A stretch of DNA of 64,000 bases, taken from positions 124,001-188,000 of the forward strand of contig NZ_PPCV01000004.1 in the NCBI RefSeq assembly GCF_004126535.1. The letters are read 5' to 3'. The position numbers and the translations under genes were made by a program. Source of the stretch: Propioniciclava flava. Lineage in GTDB: Bacteria > Actinomycetota > Actinomycetes > Propionibacteriales > Propionibacteriaceae. Every line of letters begins with the position of its first letter. Within the stretch, counting starts at the first letter, position 1. The notes below the pieces were generated by a model. The model was not told the origin of the DNA, did not search any database, and saw only the letters and a list, made by a program, of their open reading frames with translations. Positions 8,005-17,083 of the stretch are shown piece after piece.

Positions 8005-8993
8005 TGCGTCTGCTGATCTGCACCGATCGCATCGGGGCCCTCGCGTCTGTGGACGCGGGGGCCGCCTTGGGTCGCGCCTTCGTCGCCGCGAAGCCGGAGG
8101 CTCAGGTGGCGGTTGTGCCGATGGCCGCGGCCGGGGCGGATCTCCAACAGGCGCTGGCAGAGTTGGGCGACGACGCAGTAGTGGTGAGCGCCCCCACCGA
8201 CGGGGCGGTCCCCGAGCCAGGCATCGACCTGCACGCGTCCACGTTTGAGCTCGGGGTGCGGTTGGCTGACGCCTTGGCTCAGCACCCCAGGCGGGTCGTG
8301 GTCGACGTGACTGGGGTGCGGGCGCATGACGGTGGGGCTGGGCTGCTCGCCGCGTTGGGTGCGACCGCCGATGTTCCCCTGAACAAGGGGGTCGGCGCCC
8401 TCGCGGGGCTCACGAACCTCGACGTCAGCGCGGCGCGCGCGGCCGTCGGTGACACTGAACTCGTGGCGGTCATTGACCCCGCTCAGCTGGGCGATCTCCT
8501 GCTTGGTTTGCGCGGGTTGACCGCGCGTCGAGGGCACGCGACCGGAACCGATCCCGCCATCATGCTCGCCACGGACGCCTCCCTCGGTGCTCTGGCGGGT
8601 GCGCTGGGTGTGCAAGACGCCCCAGGTATGGGGGCCGCCGGCGGCTCGCTGGTGGCGCTCAACGCCGTGGGTGCGTGGCTCACCAGCGGCCCGGCGTTGT
8701 GTGCGGCGGTTGCCGGGTTAGAGAAGACCGCCGCCCTGGCCGACGTCATCGTGACCGGCGGCGACCACCTCGACTTCGTACGCCGCGGCGGACCAGTGGT
8801 GGGGGAGGTCATCTCGCTCGCGGAACGGACACTGCGCCCCTGCGTGGCGGTGGCAAGGAGCGTGGAGGTCTCGTCTCGCGAGTTGCGGACCTTCGGCGTG
8901 GAGATCGCCTACACGCTGGGCGGCGGCCCCGAACTGGGAGGCGATGAACTCTCGGCCCGGGCCGCCGGAATGGCCAACAGTTGGACGTGGTGA
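8004..8993 (+). CDS. Glycerate-kinase-like protein, degenerate active site
   Basis: The 329-residue protein follows the layout of the GarK/GlxK glycerate kinase family: a VVPMAAAGADLQQAL segment where the family has PMADGGEGT, then DGGAGLLAALGA, APGMGAAGGSLVALNAVGA, and VIVTGGDHLDFVRRGGPVVG where the family has the TGEGRLD type. The usual N-terminal DSFKGS substrate loop is replaced by DRIGALASVDAG, and the GGEGT glycines are lost. Catalysis is therefore doubtful. A homologue sits next to erpA in Mycobacterium tuberculosis too (Rv2205c, from memory). That argues for a conserved but perhaps non-enzymatic role. The GTG start overlaps the pspAA stop. Confidence 0.75.
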   Translation: MRLLICTDRIGALASVDAGAALGRAFVAAKPEAQVAVVPMAAAGADLQQALAELGDDAVVVSAPTDGAVPEPGIDLHASTFELGVRLADALAQHPRRVVVDVTGVRAHDGGAGLLAALGATADVPLNKGVGALAGLTNLDVSAARAAVGDTELVAVIDPAQLGDLLLGLRGLTARRGHATGTDPAIMLATDASLGALAGALGVQDAPGMGAAGGSLVALNAVGAWLTSGPALCAAVAGLEKTAALADVIVTGGDHLDFVRRGGPVVGEVISLAERTLRPCVAVARSVEVSSRELRTFGVEIAYTLGGGPELGGDELSARAAGMANSWTW

Positions 8994-9121
8994 TCGCTGG
9001 TTGGGCCGAAACGGTCGCGCTTCGCCCTGCGCCGAGCGTGACCTAGACTGTTCGAAGCAGCGTTGCTGCGGCCACAATCCCTACCGGGGCCGCGGTCCAT
9101 CGAGCACGAAGGAACACCCAC

Positions 9122-9478
9122 ATGAGCGTTGATCAGCAGCCGGAGGTCCAGACCGACGGCATCATCTTGACCGAGGTCGCGGCCCGCAAGGTGTCCGACT
9201 TGGCGGCAAGCGAGGGCGAAGAAGGTCTCTCGCTGCGCATCTCCGTGGCGCCCGGCGGGTGCTCGGGTCTGCGCTACCAGTTGGCGCTGGACGATCGTGA
9301 ACTCGAAGGCGACATTGAGAAGGAGTGGTACGGCGTCAAGGTCGTCACCGACCGGATGAGCGCCCCCTACCTCCTCGGCGCGACGATTGATTTCGTCGAC
9401 ACGATTCAGCAGCAGGGCTTCACGATCGACAATCCCAATGCGGGCGGCTCGTGCGCTTGTGGAGATAGCTTCCACTGA
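9122..9478 (+). CDS. erpA: Iron-sulfur cluster insertion/carrier protein (A-type, HesB/IscA)
   Basis: A-type carriers accept an Fe-S cluster and pass it to apo-enzymes. The 118-residue protein has the three invariant cysteines: C47 in PGGCSGLRY, and C111 and C113 in GGSCACGDSFH. The GATIDFVDTIQQQGFTIDNPNAGG block is typical. It is transcribed alone: a TAGACT element is at 9044-9049, and two hairpins follow. It stands directly upstream of the cytochrome oxidase genes and within 9 kb of the Rieske protein gene, a likely Fe-S client. Length and motifs are complete. Confidence 0.95.
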   Translation: MSVDQQPEVQTDGIILTEVAARKVSDLAASEGEEGLSLRISVAPGGCSGLRYQLALDDRELEGDIEKEWYGVKVVTDRMSAPYLLGATIDFVDTIQQQGFTIDNPNAGGSCACGDSFH

Positions 9479-9507
9479 TTCCGCACGTCCGTGACGCAGG
9501 TCACGAT

Positions 9508-9525
9508 CGGGACACAAGTGTCCCG
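9508..9525 (+). terminator. Short hairpin after erpA
   Basis: Perfect 7-base arms CGGGACA and TGTCCCG around the loop CAAG. It precedes a longer hairpin and may act with it. Confidence 0.4.
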
Positions 9526-9530
9526 GACTC

Positions 9531-9568
9531 GGGCATCCGGTCGCCTCTCAGGAGGCGGTTGGATGCCC
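9531..9568 (+). terminator. Main hairpin terminator after erpA
   Basis: GGGCATCC pairs with GGATGCCC, and inside it CGCCTC pairs with GAGGCG around the loop TCAG. A T-rich stretch (GTTTGGGTT) follows. It separates erpA from ctaC. Confidence 0.65.
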
Positions 9569-9653
9569 GTTTGGGTTAGTGTTCCTACGTGCATCGACAG
9601 CTCCGCCGACCGTGTGCACGCGGAACGGCAGATGAACAAGGGAAGGGTGTGAC

Positions 9654-10499
9654 GTGGCTCTGATTCGAACTCGTTCGGTTCGCCGGGCCGTCGCCGCTGT
9701 GGTCGCCGTCGGTAGCGCAGTAGCGCTGAGTGGCTGCTCCCAGGCGACGGTGGAACAGTGGACGCGATGGGGTCTTCCCGAGGCCGCCAGTGACCGAGCT
9801 CCCTTCATCGGGAATCTCTGGTCCGGCGCGTGGATCGCATCAATGATCATCGGTGTCCTGGTCTGGGGCCTGATCGTGTACGCCATCATCAAGTTCCGTC
9901 GCAAGAGTCACGATGAGACTCCCAAGCAGACGCAGTACCACGTCCCGATGGAAGTGCTCTACACGCTGGTGCCCTTCTTGATCATCGGCGTGCTGTTCTT
10001 TTTCACGGTTCAGGCGCAAAACGGTGTGCTCGCCAAAACTGAGGCTGAGAACCCGCATCAAATCGACGTCATTGGGCAAAAGTGGTCGTGGAGCTTCAAC
10101 TACCGTGAGGCGGCCAATCCCGCTGTGGGCAGCGATGCGCACACCGTAGGCACCATCGAGTCCATTCCGACGTTGTACCTGCCGCTGAACAAGCCGGTCC
10201 GGTTCAACCTTCAGTCGGCCGACGTCATTCACTCGTTCTGGGTTCCTGACTTCTACTTCAAACTGGACGTCATCCCCGGCCACCCCAACAGTTTCGACGT
10301 GACCCCCACCAAGCCGGGCGATTTCCTGGGCAAGTGCGCCGAACTGTGCGGCACCTACCACGCTCAAATGGTGTTCAACGTGAAGGTGCTTCCCGAGGCC
10401 GAGTACAACGCGGCGATCAAGGAACTGGCGGCGTCGGGCCAAACCGGCGACCTGGTCGCCCCGTCCTTCCCCACCACCGGACCGAAGAAGGAGGGCTGA
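9654..10499 (+). CDS. ctaC: Cytochrome c oxidase subunit II (CuA subunit)
   Basis: Subunit II of the aa3 oxidase carries the binuclear CuA centre that receives electrons from the diheme QcrC. The 281-residue protein has a lipoprotein signal with lipobox LSGC (C28), two membrane helices at about 60-80 and 102-120, and a cupredoxin domain. The CuA ligands are visible as H193, C228, E230, C232, H236 and M239 ([12 protein letters not shown]). The GTG start has GGAAGGG upstream. The likely promoter element TAGTGT is at 9577-9582. It forms an operon with ctaD (4 bases apart) and ctaF. Confidence 0.97.
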   Translation: MALIRTRSVRRAVAAVVAVGSAVALSGCSQATVEQWTRWGLPEAASDRAPFIGNLWSGAWIASMIIGVLVWGLIVYAIIKFRRKSHDETPKQTQYHVPMEVLYTLVPFLIIGVLFFFTVQAQNGVLAKTEAENPHQIDVIGQKWSWSFNYREAANPAVGSDAHTVGTIESIPTLYLPLNKPVRFNLQSADVIHSFWVPDFYFKLDVIPGHPNSFDVTPTKPGDFLGKCAELCGTYHAQMVFNVKVLPEAEYNAAIKELAASGQTGDLVAPSFPTTGPKKEG

Positions 10500-10503
10500 G
10501 GCC

Positions 10504-12213
10504 ATGACCACCGCCGCACGGGTGGAGTCGGGTGTCACGGTCGCACAACCGTCGCGCCGGCTCGGTAAGGGAGCTCTCGCCTGGTCATGGATGACCAGCA
10601 CCGATCACAAGGTCATCGCCAAGCTGTACCTGTGGACTGCATTGGCCTTCTTCGCCTTCGGCGGCCTGCTGGCGCTGGCAATTCGCGCCGAGTTGGCCTT
10701 CCCCGGTCTGCAGTACCTCAGCTACGAGACCTTCAACCAGTTCTTCACGATGCACGGCACGATCATGCTGCTGATGTTCGCGACGCCGATGTTCGCCGCA
10801 TTCGCCAACGCGATCACTCCGCTGCATATCGGGGCGCCCGACGTGGCTTTCCCGCGCTTGAACATGTTCAGCTACTGGCTGTACCTGTTTGGGTCGCTGG
10901 TCGCGTGCGCTGGCTTCCTGAGCCCGGATGGGGCCGCGTCGTTTGGCTGGTTCGCCTACGTCCCGCTCTCGGATGCCATCAACAGCCCTGGTGCTGGCGG
11001 CAACCTGTGGCTGGTCGGTCTCTACATGCTGGGGCTCAGCTCGATCCTGGGCGCGGTGAACTTCATCACGACGATCGTGACGATGCGCGCACCGGGCATG
11101 ACCATGTTCCGCATGTCGATGTTCACCTGGAACATCCTGGTCACCTCGATCCTGATCCTGGTGGTCTTCCCGGTTCTGGCAGCAGGCCTGCTCGTGCTGC
11201 TGAGCGATCGCGTGCTGGGCACGCACATTCTCGACGCAGCGACCGGTGGTGCCATCTTGTGGCAGCACTTGTTCTGGTTCTTCGGTCACCCCGAGGTCTA
11301 CGTGCTTGCCCTGCCGTTCTTCGGCATCGTGACCGAGGTCATCCCCGTCTTCAGCCGTAAGCCGGTGTTTGGTTACATCGGCCTGGTCGCGGCCACCTTG
11401 TCGATCGGCGCGCTGTCGATTTCGGTGTGGGCCCACCACATGTTCGTCACCGGCGCGGTGAACCTGCCGTTCTTCTCGTTCATGACCTTCATGATCGCCG
11501 TGCCGACCGGTGTGAAATTCTTCAACTGGATCGGCACCATGTGGAATGGATCCATCCGCATGGAAAGCCCGATGCTGTTTGCCATCGGCTTCCTCACCAC
11601 GTTCCTGTTCGGCGGCCTCACCGGCGTCATCCTCGCCTCTCCGCCCCTGGACTTCCAGGTGTCTGACACTTACTTCGTGGTCGCGCACTTCCACTACGTG
11701 CTCTTCGGCACGGTGGTGTTCTCGATGTTTGCGGGCTTCTACTTCTGGTGGCCAAAGTGGTACGGCTACAAGCTGGACGAGAAGCTCGCCGTCCTGCACT
11801 TCTGGCTGATCTTCCTCGGCTTCCACATGACGTTCCTTGTGCAGCACTGGTTGGGTGTTGAGGGGATGCAGCGGCGTATCGCGGACTACCTGCCCCAGGA
11901 AGGTTTTACCTTCCTGAACCAGGTGTCGACGGTCGGCGCGTTCCTCTTAGGCGTCTCGATGCTGCCGTTCATCTGGAACGTCTACAAGAGCCACAAGTCC
12001 GCGCCGCGGATCACCGTGGATGATCCCTGGGGCTGGGGGCGCTCGCTGGAATGGGCGACCTCGTGCCCGCCGCCACGCCACAACTTCACGTCGCTGCCGC
12101 GAATCCGTAGCGAGGCTCCCGCCTTCGATCTCCACTATCCGGAGATCTCCGGGCGCGGCTCCGTGGCGACGTCCGAGGCCAAGCCTGCGCTCGAGGAGGA
12201 CACTGACCGATGA
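10504..12213 (+). CDS. ctaD: Cytochrome c oxidase subunit I (aa3-type)
   Basis: This catalytic subunit reduces oxygen to water and pumps protons. The 569-residue protein has twelve hydrophobic helices. Ligands are in place: H84 and H397 for heme a, H395 for heme a3, and H262, H311 and H312 for CuB, with Y266 in [14 protein letters not shown] for the His-Tyr link. The C-terminal cytosolic tail is rich in Pro and Ser. The stop overlaps the ctaF start (ATGA). In Mycobacterium tuberculosis ctaD lies elsewhere in the genome, so here the oxidase core is more compact. Confidence 0.98.
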   Translation: MTTAARVESGVTVAQPSRRLGKGALAWSWMTSTDHKVIAKLYLWTALAFFAFGGLLALAIRAELAFPGLQYLSYETFNQFFTMHGTIMLLMFATPMFAAFANAITPLHIGAPDVAFPRLNMFSYWLYLFGSLVACAGFLSPDGAASFGWFAYVPLSDAINSPGAGGNLWLVGLYMLGLSSILGAVNFITTIVTMRAPGMTMFRMSMFTWNILVTSILILVVFPVLAAGLLVLLSDRVLGTHILDAATGGAILWQHLFWFFGHPEVYVLALPFFGIVTEVIPVFSRKPVFGYIGLVAATLSIGALSISVWAHHMFVTGAVNLPFFSFMTFMIAVPTGVKFFNWIGTMWNGSIRMESPMLFAIGFLTTFLFGGLTGVILASPPLDFQVSDTYFVVAHFHYVLFGTVVFSMFAGFYFWWPKWYGYKLDEKLAVLHFWLIFLGFHMTFLVQHWLGVEGMQRRIADYLPQEGFTFLNQVSTVGAFLLGVSMLPFIWNVYKSHKSAPRITVDDPWGWGRSLEWATSCPPPRHNFTSLPRIRSEAPAFDLHYPEISGRGSVATSEAKPALEEDTDR

Positions 12214-12620
12214 AGACCGAATCCAAGATCTTCTTGTTCCTCATCATCTTCTTCGCGGTGGTGACCCCCTCGTATGCCTACGTGACATGGCAGATGGGTC
12301 ACTTCGAGGTTATCGGGACGACCGTGTTCGCGCTGACCTTGCTGTTCTGCCTCATGATCTGGGGCCTGCTGGTCATCACGGGCCGCACGGTCGGGATGCG
12401 TCCCGAGGATCGCAAGGACGGCGAGATCGTCGAGAACGCTGGCGCGCTCGGCTTCTTTCCCCCCAGCAGCATCGTCCCCTTCTGGTCTGCACTGGCCATC
12501 ACGGTGATCCTGCTGGGCGTCGTCTATGGGTGGTGGCTCAGCCTCGTGGGTGTCGCTTTGGGCATCTGGGGTGCCTGCGGCTGGGCGTACGAGTTCTACA
12601 CCGGCGACTACAAGCACTGA
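12210..12620 (+). CDS. ctaF: Cytochrome c oxidase subunit IV (actinobacterial CtaF)
   Basis: CtaF is a small actinobacterial subunit that holds the aa3 oxidase within the bc1-aa3 supercomplex. The 136-residue protein has four hydrophobic segments at about 4-24, 35-55, 91-110 and 112-128, and the conserved loop [21 protein letters not shown] between the second and third. It starts inside the ctaD stop (ATGA) and ends the operon before a strong hairpin. No redox ligand is expected in this subunit. Confidence 0.93.
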   Translation: MKTESKIFLFLIIFFAVVTPSYAYVTWQMGHFEVIGTTVFALTLLFCLMIWGLLVITGRTVGMRPEDRKDGEIVENAGALGFFPPSSIVPFWSALAITVILLGVVYGWWLSLVGVALGIWGACGWAYEFYTGDYKH

Positions 12621-12630
12621 GCGCCTCGCA

Positions 12631-12668
12631 GACGGCCCCGGAACCCTCACGAAGGGTCCGGGGCCGTC
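12631..12668 (+). terminator. Terminator after ctaCDF (works in both directions)
   Basis: Arms GACGGCCCCGGAACCCT and AGGGTCCGGGGCCGTC pair with one bulged base around a short loop. It lies between the convergent ctaF and guaB1 genes, so it can serve both. Confidence 0.75.
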
Positions 12669-12770
12669 TGCTCTGTATCGACCTTGAGGCGGACACACGC
12701 AGGGCTGTGAGCAGGGCGTTACAGACCTGTGGGCCTCACCCAGACCTGCGTGGCTCGCCCCTGCGGGGTC

Positions 12771-14228
12771 TCACCAGCTCACGTGCAGTGGGCGTCCCTC
12801 TTCGTAGCCGGAGCGGGACTGGACCCCTACGGTGGCACGGGCATGGAAGTCGGTCAGGGTGCGGGCGCCCGCGTAGGTGCAGGAGGAGCGAACCCCAGAC
12901 GTGATGAAGTCCATCAGGTCTTCCACCCCGGGGCGAGCCGGGTCGAGGTACATACGCGACGACGAGATGCCCTCCTCGAACAGAGACGCTCGCGCACGGT
13001 CGAAGAAGCTCTGCTCTTTCGTGCGAGCGCGCACCGCGCGGGCAGAGGCCATCCCGAAGGACTCCTTGTACGCCCGCCCCTCGGCATCACGCATCAAGGG
13101 GGAGGTGGACTCGTGCGTTCCAGCAAACCACGACCCCACCATGACGGCACCGGCTCCCGCGGCGAGGGCGAGGGCCACGTCGCGCGGGTGACGGACCCCG
13201 CCATCGGCCCAGATGGCCTTGCCCAAGTCTGCGGCTGCCGCAGCGCAATCGAGGACAGCCGAGAACTGGGGGCGGCCGACCCCGGTCTGCATGCGCGTGG
13301 TGCACATCGCACCCGGCCCGACCCCGACCTTGACGATGTCAGCTCCCGCCTCAATGAGGTCGTTCGTACCTTCGGCCGTGACGATGTTGCCGCCCACCAG
13401 AGGTACCCGCATGCCGGTGCGTGCCGCGTGCTCGTCTCGGACTGTTCGTACCAGGCGCAGCGTCTCCAGCATCCGGTCCTGGTGTCCGTGAGCGGTGTCC
13501 ATGACGAGGACGTCCGCACCCGCTTCGAGGAGGGCCACAGCCCGCTGTTGGGTTGAGCCGGAGATGCCAACGGCGGCCCCGATCCGTAGGCGTCCCTGAG
13601 CGTCGAGGGCGGGGGAGTAGAGCGCCGAACGCAGGGCGCCCTTCAGGGTCAGCACCCCGACGAGCCGCCCGTCCGCATCGGTGGCAATGGCGATCTTGCG
13701 TCGCTGCTCGGTCAGTAGGTCGAACGCCTCCTGCGGGGAGATCGTTGCGGGAACGAGCGTGAGATCGGTGGTCATCAGTTCGTGGATGGGGACGAACCGA
13801 TCCATACCAGCAGTGTCCGCATCCGACAGCAGACCCACCGGAACCCCGTCGTCCAAGACGACGGCAACCCCATGAGCCCGCTTGGGAATGAGGGGGAGGG
13901 CGTCCGCGACGATCATGTCGGGCGTCACCTTGATCGGCGTGTCGAAGACGGTATGCGCGCTCTTCACGCGGGCGATCGCGTCCGTGGCCGCGGAGGGGGA
14001 GAGGTCCTGCGGGATGATGGACACGGCGCCACGGCGGGCGACCGTCTCTGCCATCCGCCGCCCGGAGATGGCGGTCATGTTGGCCACGATCAAGGGGGTG
14101 GGGAGTTCCAGGGCGTCGGTCGAGGTGAGATCGACCTCCATCCGCGAGCGGACTGACGACCGAGTAGGCGACATGAAGACGTCGTCGTAGGTCAGATCGT
14201 GATCGGGTTTACCGGTGGTGAAACGCAC
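12771..14228 (-). CDS. guaB1: GuaB1-type IMP dehydrogenase family protein (probable GMP reductase)
   Basis: The 485-residue protein has the IMPDH/GMPR barrel interrupted by a pair of CBS domains (about 93-215). The catalytic loop GVGPGAMCTTRMQTGVGRPQ has the active cysteine at 309, and GGNIVTAEG and ADGGVRHPRDV form the phosphate and base sites. Actinobacterial GuaB1 has been shown in mycobacteria to reduce GMP to IMP, with CBS domains that sense nucleotides, so purine salvage is the likely role. The GTG start has TAGGCT 7 bases upstream and no ribosome binding site. It sits between the two respiratory operons, convergent with ctaCDF. Confidence 0.9.
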   Translation of the reverse strand: MRFTTGKPDHDLTYDDVFMSPTRSSVRSRMEVDLTSTDALELPTPLIVANMTAISGRRMAETVARRGAVSIIPQDLSPSAATDAIARVKSAHTVFDTPIKVTPDMIVADALPLIPKRAHGVAVVLDDGVPVGLLSDADTAGMDRFVPIHELMTTDLTLVPATISPQEAFDLLTEQRRKIAIATDADGRLVGVLTLKGALRSALYSPALDAQGRLRIGAAVGISGSTQQRAVALLEAGADVLVMDTAHGHQDRMLETLRLVRTVRDEHAARTGMRVPLVGGNIVTAEGTNDLIEAGADIVKVGVGPGAMCTTRMQTGVGRPQFSAVLDCAAAAADLGKAIWADGGVRHPRDVALALAAGAGAVMVGSWFAGTHESTSPLMRDAEGRAYKESFGMASARAVRARTKEQSFFDRARASLFEEGISSSRMYLDPARPGVEDLMDFITSGVRSSCTYAGARTLTDFHARATVGVQSRSGYEEGRPLHVSW

Positions 14229-14235
14229 GGCGCAC

Positions 14236-14241
14236 AGCCTA
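14236..14241 (-). promoter_or_regulatory. Putative -10 element of leaderless guaB1 promoter
   Basis: TAGGCT on the minus strand, 7 bases before the guaB1 GTG. Confidence 0.5.
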
Positions 14242-14249
14242 GTGGGTGC

Positions 14250-14287
14250 AGGAAGGGCGGTGACCCAGAATGGTCACCGCCCTTCCT
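14250..14287 (-). terminator. Strong terminator after the ctaE-qcrCAB operon
   Basis: Perfect 16-base arms AGGAAGGGCGGTGACC and GGTCACCGCCCTTCCT enclose a six-base loop CAGAAT. It lies 7 bases beyond the qcrB stop and directly upstream of the guaB1 promoter. Confidence 0.85.
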
Positions 14288-14294
14288 GGCGTCC

Positions 14295-16010
14295 TCAGGA
14301 GTGCAGTTGTGCCGGATCCTCTGATGAACCCTCAAGGCTGTTCTCGTCCGATGCTCCGTGGTGAGCAGCATCGGCGATCTCCGCCTTCGTAGGGATCGCG
14401 ATGTCGTCGCCGGAGTACCAGTGAGACAGACGGGCTCGGAACCCGCTCACCGCATCAGGGTTCTTGATCCTGACACCATGCTCATCGACGTCGGCAGTCT
14501 CCTCCAAAGGCGTGTGATGCGTGTGCTGCGTGAGCGTGTACGCCTCATCGTGGGAGAGGGGGGCGTGCGGTTCGGAGAAGCCACCGTCCGGGCTTTGGAC
14601 GATCGTTCCGGACTCCGAGCCGTGCAGGACCCGCTCGCGGTCGGCGCGCTGCAACGACAGGCAGATCCGCTTGGTGATGATGAACGCGACGATGGGGCCC
14701 AGGAACACCGCGAAGCGCAGGAACCACGTCACAGCGTTCAGCGACAGGTGGAAGTGCGTCGCGATGATGTCGTTGCCACCACCGGCCCACAAAAGCCCGT
14801 AGAAGGTCATCCCTGCGACGCCCAGGCCCGTGCGGGTCGGAGCGTTGCGCGGGCGATCCAGCAGGTGGTGTTCGCGCTTGTCGCCGGTGATCCACGACTC
14901 GACGAAGGGCCACAGGGCCAGCGACGTGTAGAAGATGCCCATGAGGACCGCGAACGGCAAGAAGATATTCCACGACCACGTCGTGGGGCCCCAGTGCGAC
15001 TCCAGGCCCGGCATGATGCGGACGGCACCCTCAACCCAACCCATGTACCAGTCGGGCTGGGAGCCTGCGGTGACCTGAGCCGGGTTGTAGGGCCCGTACA
15101 GCCACACCTGGTTGATGGACATGGTGGCGCCCATCAAGATCAAGACGCCGAAGACGATGAAGAAGAAGCCGCCCGCCTTGGCCATGTACACGGGGAACAT
15201 CGGGTACCCGACGACGTTCTTCTCGGTACGCCCAGGGCCAGGGAACTGCGTGTGCTTGTGGTACACCAGCAGCGCCATGTGGGCCCCGATCAGCGCCAGC
15301 AAGATCGCGGGGATCAACAAGATGTGCGCCATGTAGAACCGGGCGATGATCGCATCCCCCGGGTATTCGCCCGCGAAGACGAAGAACTGCACCCACGTTC
15401 CGACGACCGGGACGGACAAGATCGCACCTTCGGTGAAGCGCAAGCCCGTACCGGACAGCAGGTCGTCGGGAAGTGAATAGCCGGTCATGCCGGCGATCAT
15501 CGACAGCGACAACAGCACGACGCCGATGAGCCAGTTCAACTCGCGGGGCTTGCGGTAGGCGCCAGTGAAGAAGATGCGCAGCATGTGGACCGTCATCGCA
15601 GCCATGAACAAGATGGCAGCCCAGTGGTGAATCTGGCGGACCAGCAGGCCGCCGCGCACATCGAAACTGAGGTGAAGCGTCGACTCGAAGGCCTGCGACA
15701 TCTGCAGCCCGCGCAGCAACTGGTAGCTGCCGTCGTATTCGATCTCAGCCATCGACGGCTTGAACCAGATGGTGAGGAAGATGCCGGTCAACAACAGGAC
15801 GATGAAGGAGTACAGGGCGATCTCGCCCAGCAAGAAGGACCAGTGGTCAGGGAAGACCTTGCGCAGCGCGGCCTTGCCGATCTTGGCGACGCCGAGGCGC
15901 TCGTCGAGCCAGCCGAGGGGGCCTCCCACCGTGGTGACGGCGCCCTCCTCGGCGGGGGACTGGGTGTCAAGGAGCGGCGCCTCGGGAGAAATCGCAGCGG
16001 GCCTCGCCAT
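14295..16010 (-). CDS. qcrB: Cytochrome bc1 complex cytochrome b subunit
   Basis: QcrB oxidises menaquinol and carries two b hemes. The 571-residue protein has the expected helices, heme histidine pairs in HHWAAILFMAAMTVHMLRI and in HILLIPAILLALIGAHMA, and the quinol-site motif PDWYMGW, the actinobacterial form of PEWY. A hydrophilic C-terminal extension of about 130 residues is typical of actinobacteria, where it helps contact the oxidase. Its ATG overlaps the qcrA stop (TAATG), and it ends the operon at a strong hairpin. This subunit is the target of Q203-type inhibitors in mycobacteria. Confidence 0.97.
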   Translation of the reverse strand: MARPAAISPEAPLLDTQSPAEEGAVTTVGGPLGWLDERLGVAKIGKAALRKVFPDHWSFLLGEIALYSFIVLLLTGIFLTIWFKPSMAEIEYDGSYQLLRGLQMSQAFESTLHLSFDVRGGLLVRQIHHWAAILFMAAMTVHMLRIFFTGAYRKPRELNWLIGVVLLSLSMIAGMTGYSLPDDLLSGTGLRFTEGAILSVPVVGTWVQFFVFAGEYPGDAIIARFYMAHILLIPAILLALIGAHMALLVYHKHTQFPGPGRTEKNVVGYPMFPVYMAKAGGFFFIVFGVLILMGATMSINQVWLYGPYNPAQVTAGSQPDWYMGWVEGAVRIMPGLESHWGPTTWSWNIFLPFAVLMGIFYTSLALWPFVESWITGDKREHHLLDRPRNAPTRTGLGVAGMTFYGLLWAGGGNDIIATHFHLSLNAVTWFLRFAVFLGPIVAFIITKRICLSLQRADRERVLHGSESGTIVQSPDGGFSEPHAPLSHDEAYTLTQHTHHTPLEETADVDEHGVRIKNPDAVSGFRARLSHWYSGDDIAIPTKAEIADAAHHGASDENSLEGSSEDPAQLHS

Positions 16011-17083
16011 TATCGATCACCCTTCTTGTAGTCGTTTCGGGAGTCGCGCTCAAAGAAGCTCGGACCCACCGGAACCGTGAAGTCGCTCTGCGCGACAAGG
16101 TAGCCCTGCGCGTCGACCTTCAACGGCAACTGGGGCAGCGAACGTGCGGCAGGACCGAACACCACGACGCCGGAATCACCGAGGTCGAAGGTGCTTTGGT
16201 GGCACGGGCACAGCAGGTGGTGCGTCTGCTGCTCCCACAACGAGATCGGGCAGCCGACGTGGGTGCAGATCTTGCTGTAGGCCAGGATGCCGCCGACCTG
16301 CCAATCTCGGCGCGACTCGGGGACCTTGATCGAGTTCGGATCCATGCGCACCACGATGAGGGCCGTCTTGGCCTTCATGTTCTGGTACTCGGTGCCATGC
16401 AAGTCGCGCAGGTTCTCCGGTTCAGCGTTGACCAACTGACCGATCTCGATGTCTGCGGCCTTCAAGGGGATCCAGTTGGTGTCGTTCACGACGCGAACCC
16501 CATCAGCCCACAGAGTGTGCTCCAGGGTCTCCTTGCGGGTTGCCGCCGTGGGCCAGGGGCCGAGGTCGGCCAGCGTCACCAAGGCGGGCACGGCCATGAT
16601 GCCGATCGCACCTCCCAGGGAACCCAGCAGCATGCCGCGACGCTTGATGCCAGCGTCGGAGGCTCCCGCGTTAACGGCGGCAACGAATTCGGCCTTTTCG
16701 CTGGCGGTCGAGGCCACCGGGTGACGCTCTTCGGAGATCTCGGTGTCGTTCATCAGCTGGCGAGCCCAGTGGATCGCACCGATCCCGATGAGGAGGACGC
16801 CGAGCCCGGCGGTCAATCCGAGCAGGGTCGGCTGGATGGACCAGCGCTGACCGAGCAACTCCGCCGTGGCGGTGTGGGGCACGGCGAAATAGATGACGAC
16901 AAAGGCGATCGCCAAAACCGGTACCGCGGCGAAGAGCGCCACCACCTGGTGATAGGTGCGCTGGCTCAGGCGGGGATCGGAATCGGTGTAGCGCTCGACG
17001 TGAGGCTCAATGCCCGGGTCCGAGACGGGCAGGTCGGACTCGCCCTGCTCGCGGGGGGTCAGCGTGGACTGATCGTGCGTCAT
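16010..17083 (-). CDS. qcrA: Cytochrome bc1 complex Rieske iron-sulfur subunit
   Basis: This Rieske protein moves an electron from quinol to the diheme cytochrome c. The 357-residue protein has three membrane helices (about 46-68, 85-106, 152-172), the actinobacterial arrangement, then the soluble Rieske domain. The 2Fe-2S ligands are C273 and H275 (CTHVGC) and C292 and H295 (CPCH); C278 and C294 form the disulfide. The start is the ATG at 17083, which overlaps the qcrC stop as ATGA; an in-frame codon 15 residues earlier would lie inside qcrC. ErpA, a likely supplier of the cluster, is encoded nearby. Confidence 0.96.
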   Translation of the reverse strand: MTHDQSTLTPREQGESDLPVSDPGIEPHVERYTDSDPRLSQRTYHQVVALFAAVPVLAIAFVVIYFAVPHTATAELLGQRWSIQPTLLGLTAGLGVLLIGIGAIHWARQLMNDTEISEERHPVASTASEKAEFVAAVNAGASDAGIKRRGMLLGSLGGAIGIMAVPALVTLADLGPWPTAATRKETLEHTLWADGVRVVNDTNWIPLKAADIEIGQLVNAEPENLRDLHGTEYQNMKAKTALIVVRMDPNSIKVPESRRDWQVGGILAYSKICTHVGCPISLWEQQTHHLLCPCHQSTFDLGDSGVVVFGPAARSLPQLPLKVDAQGYLVAQSDFTVPVGPSFFERDSRNDYKKGDR

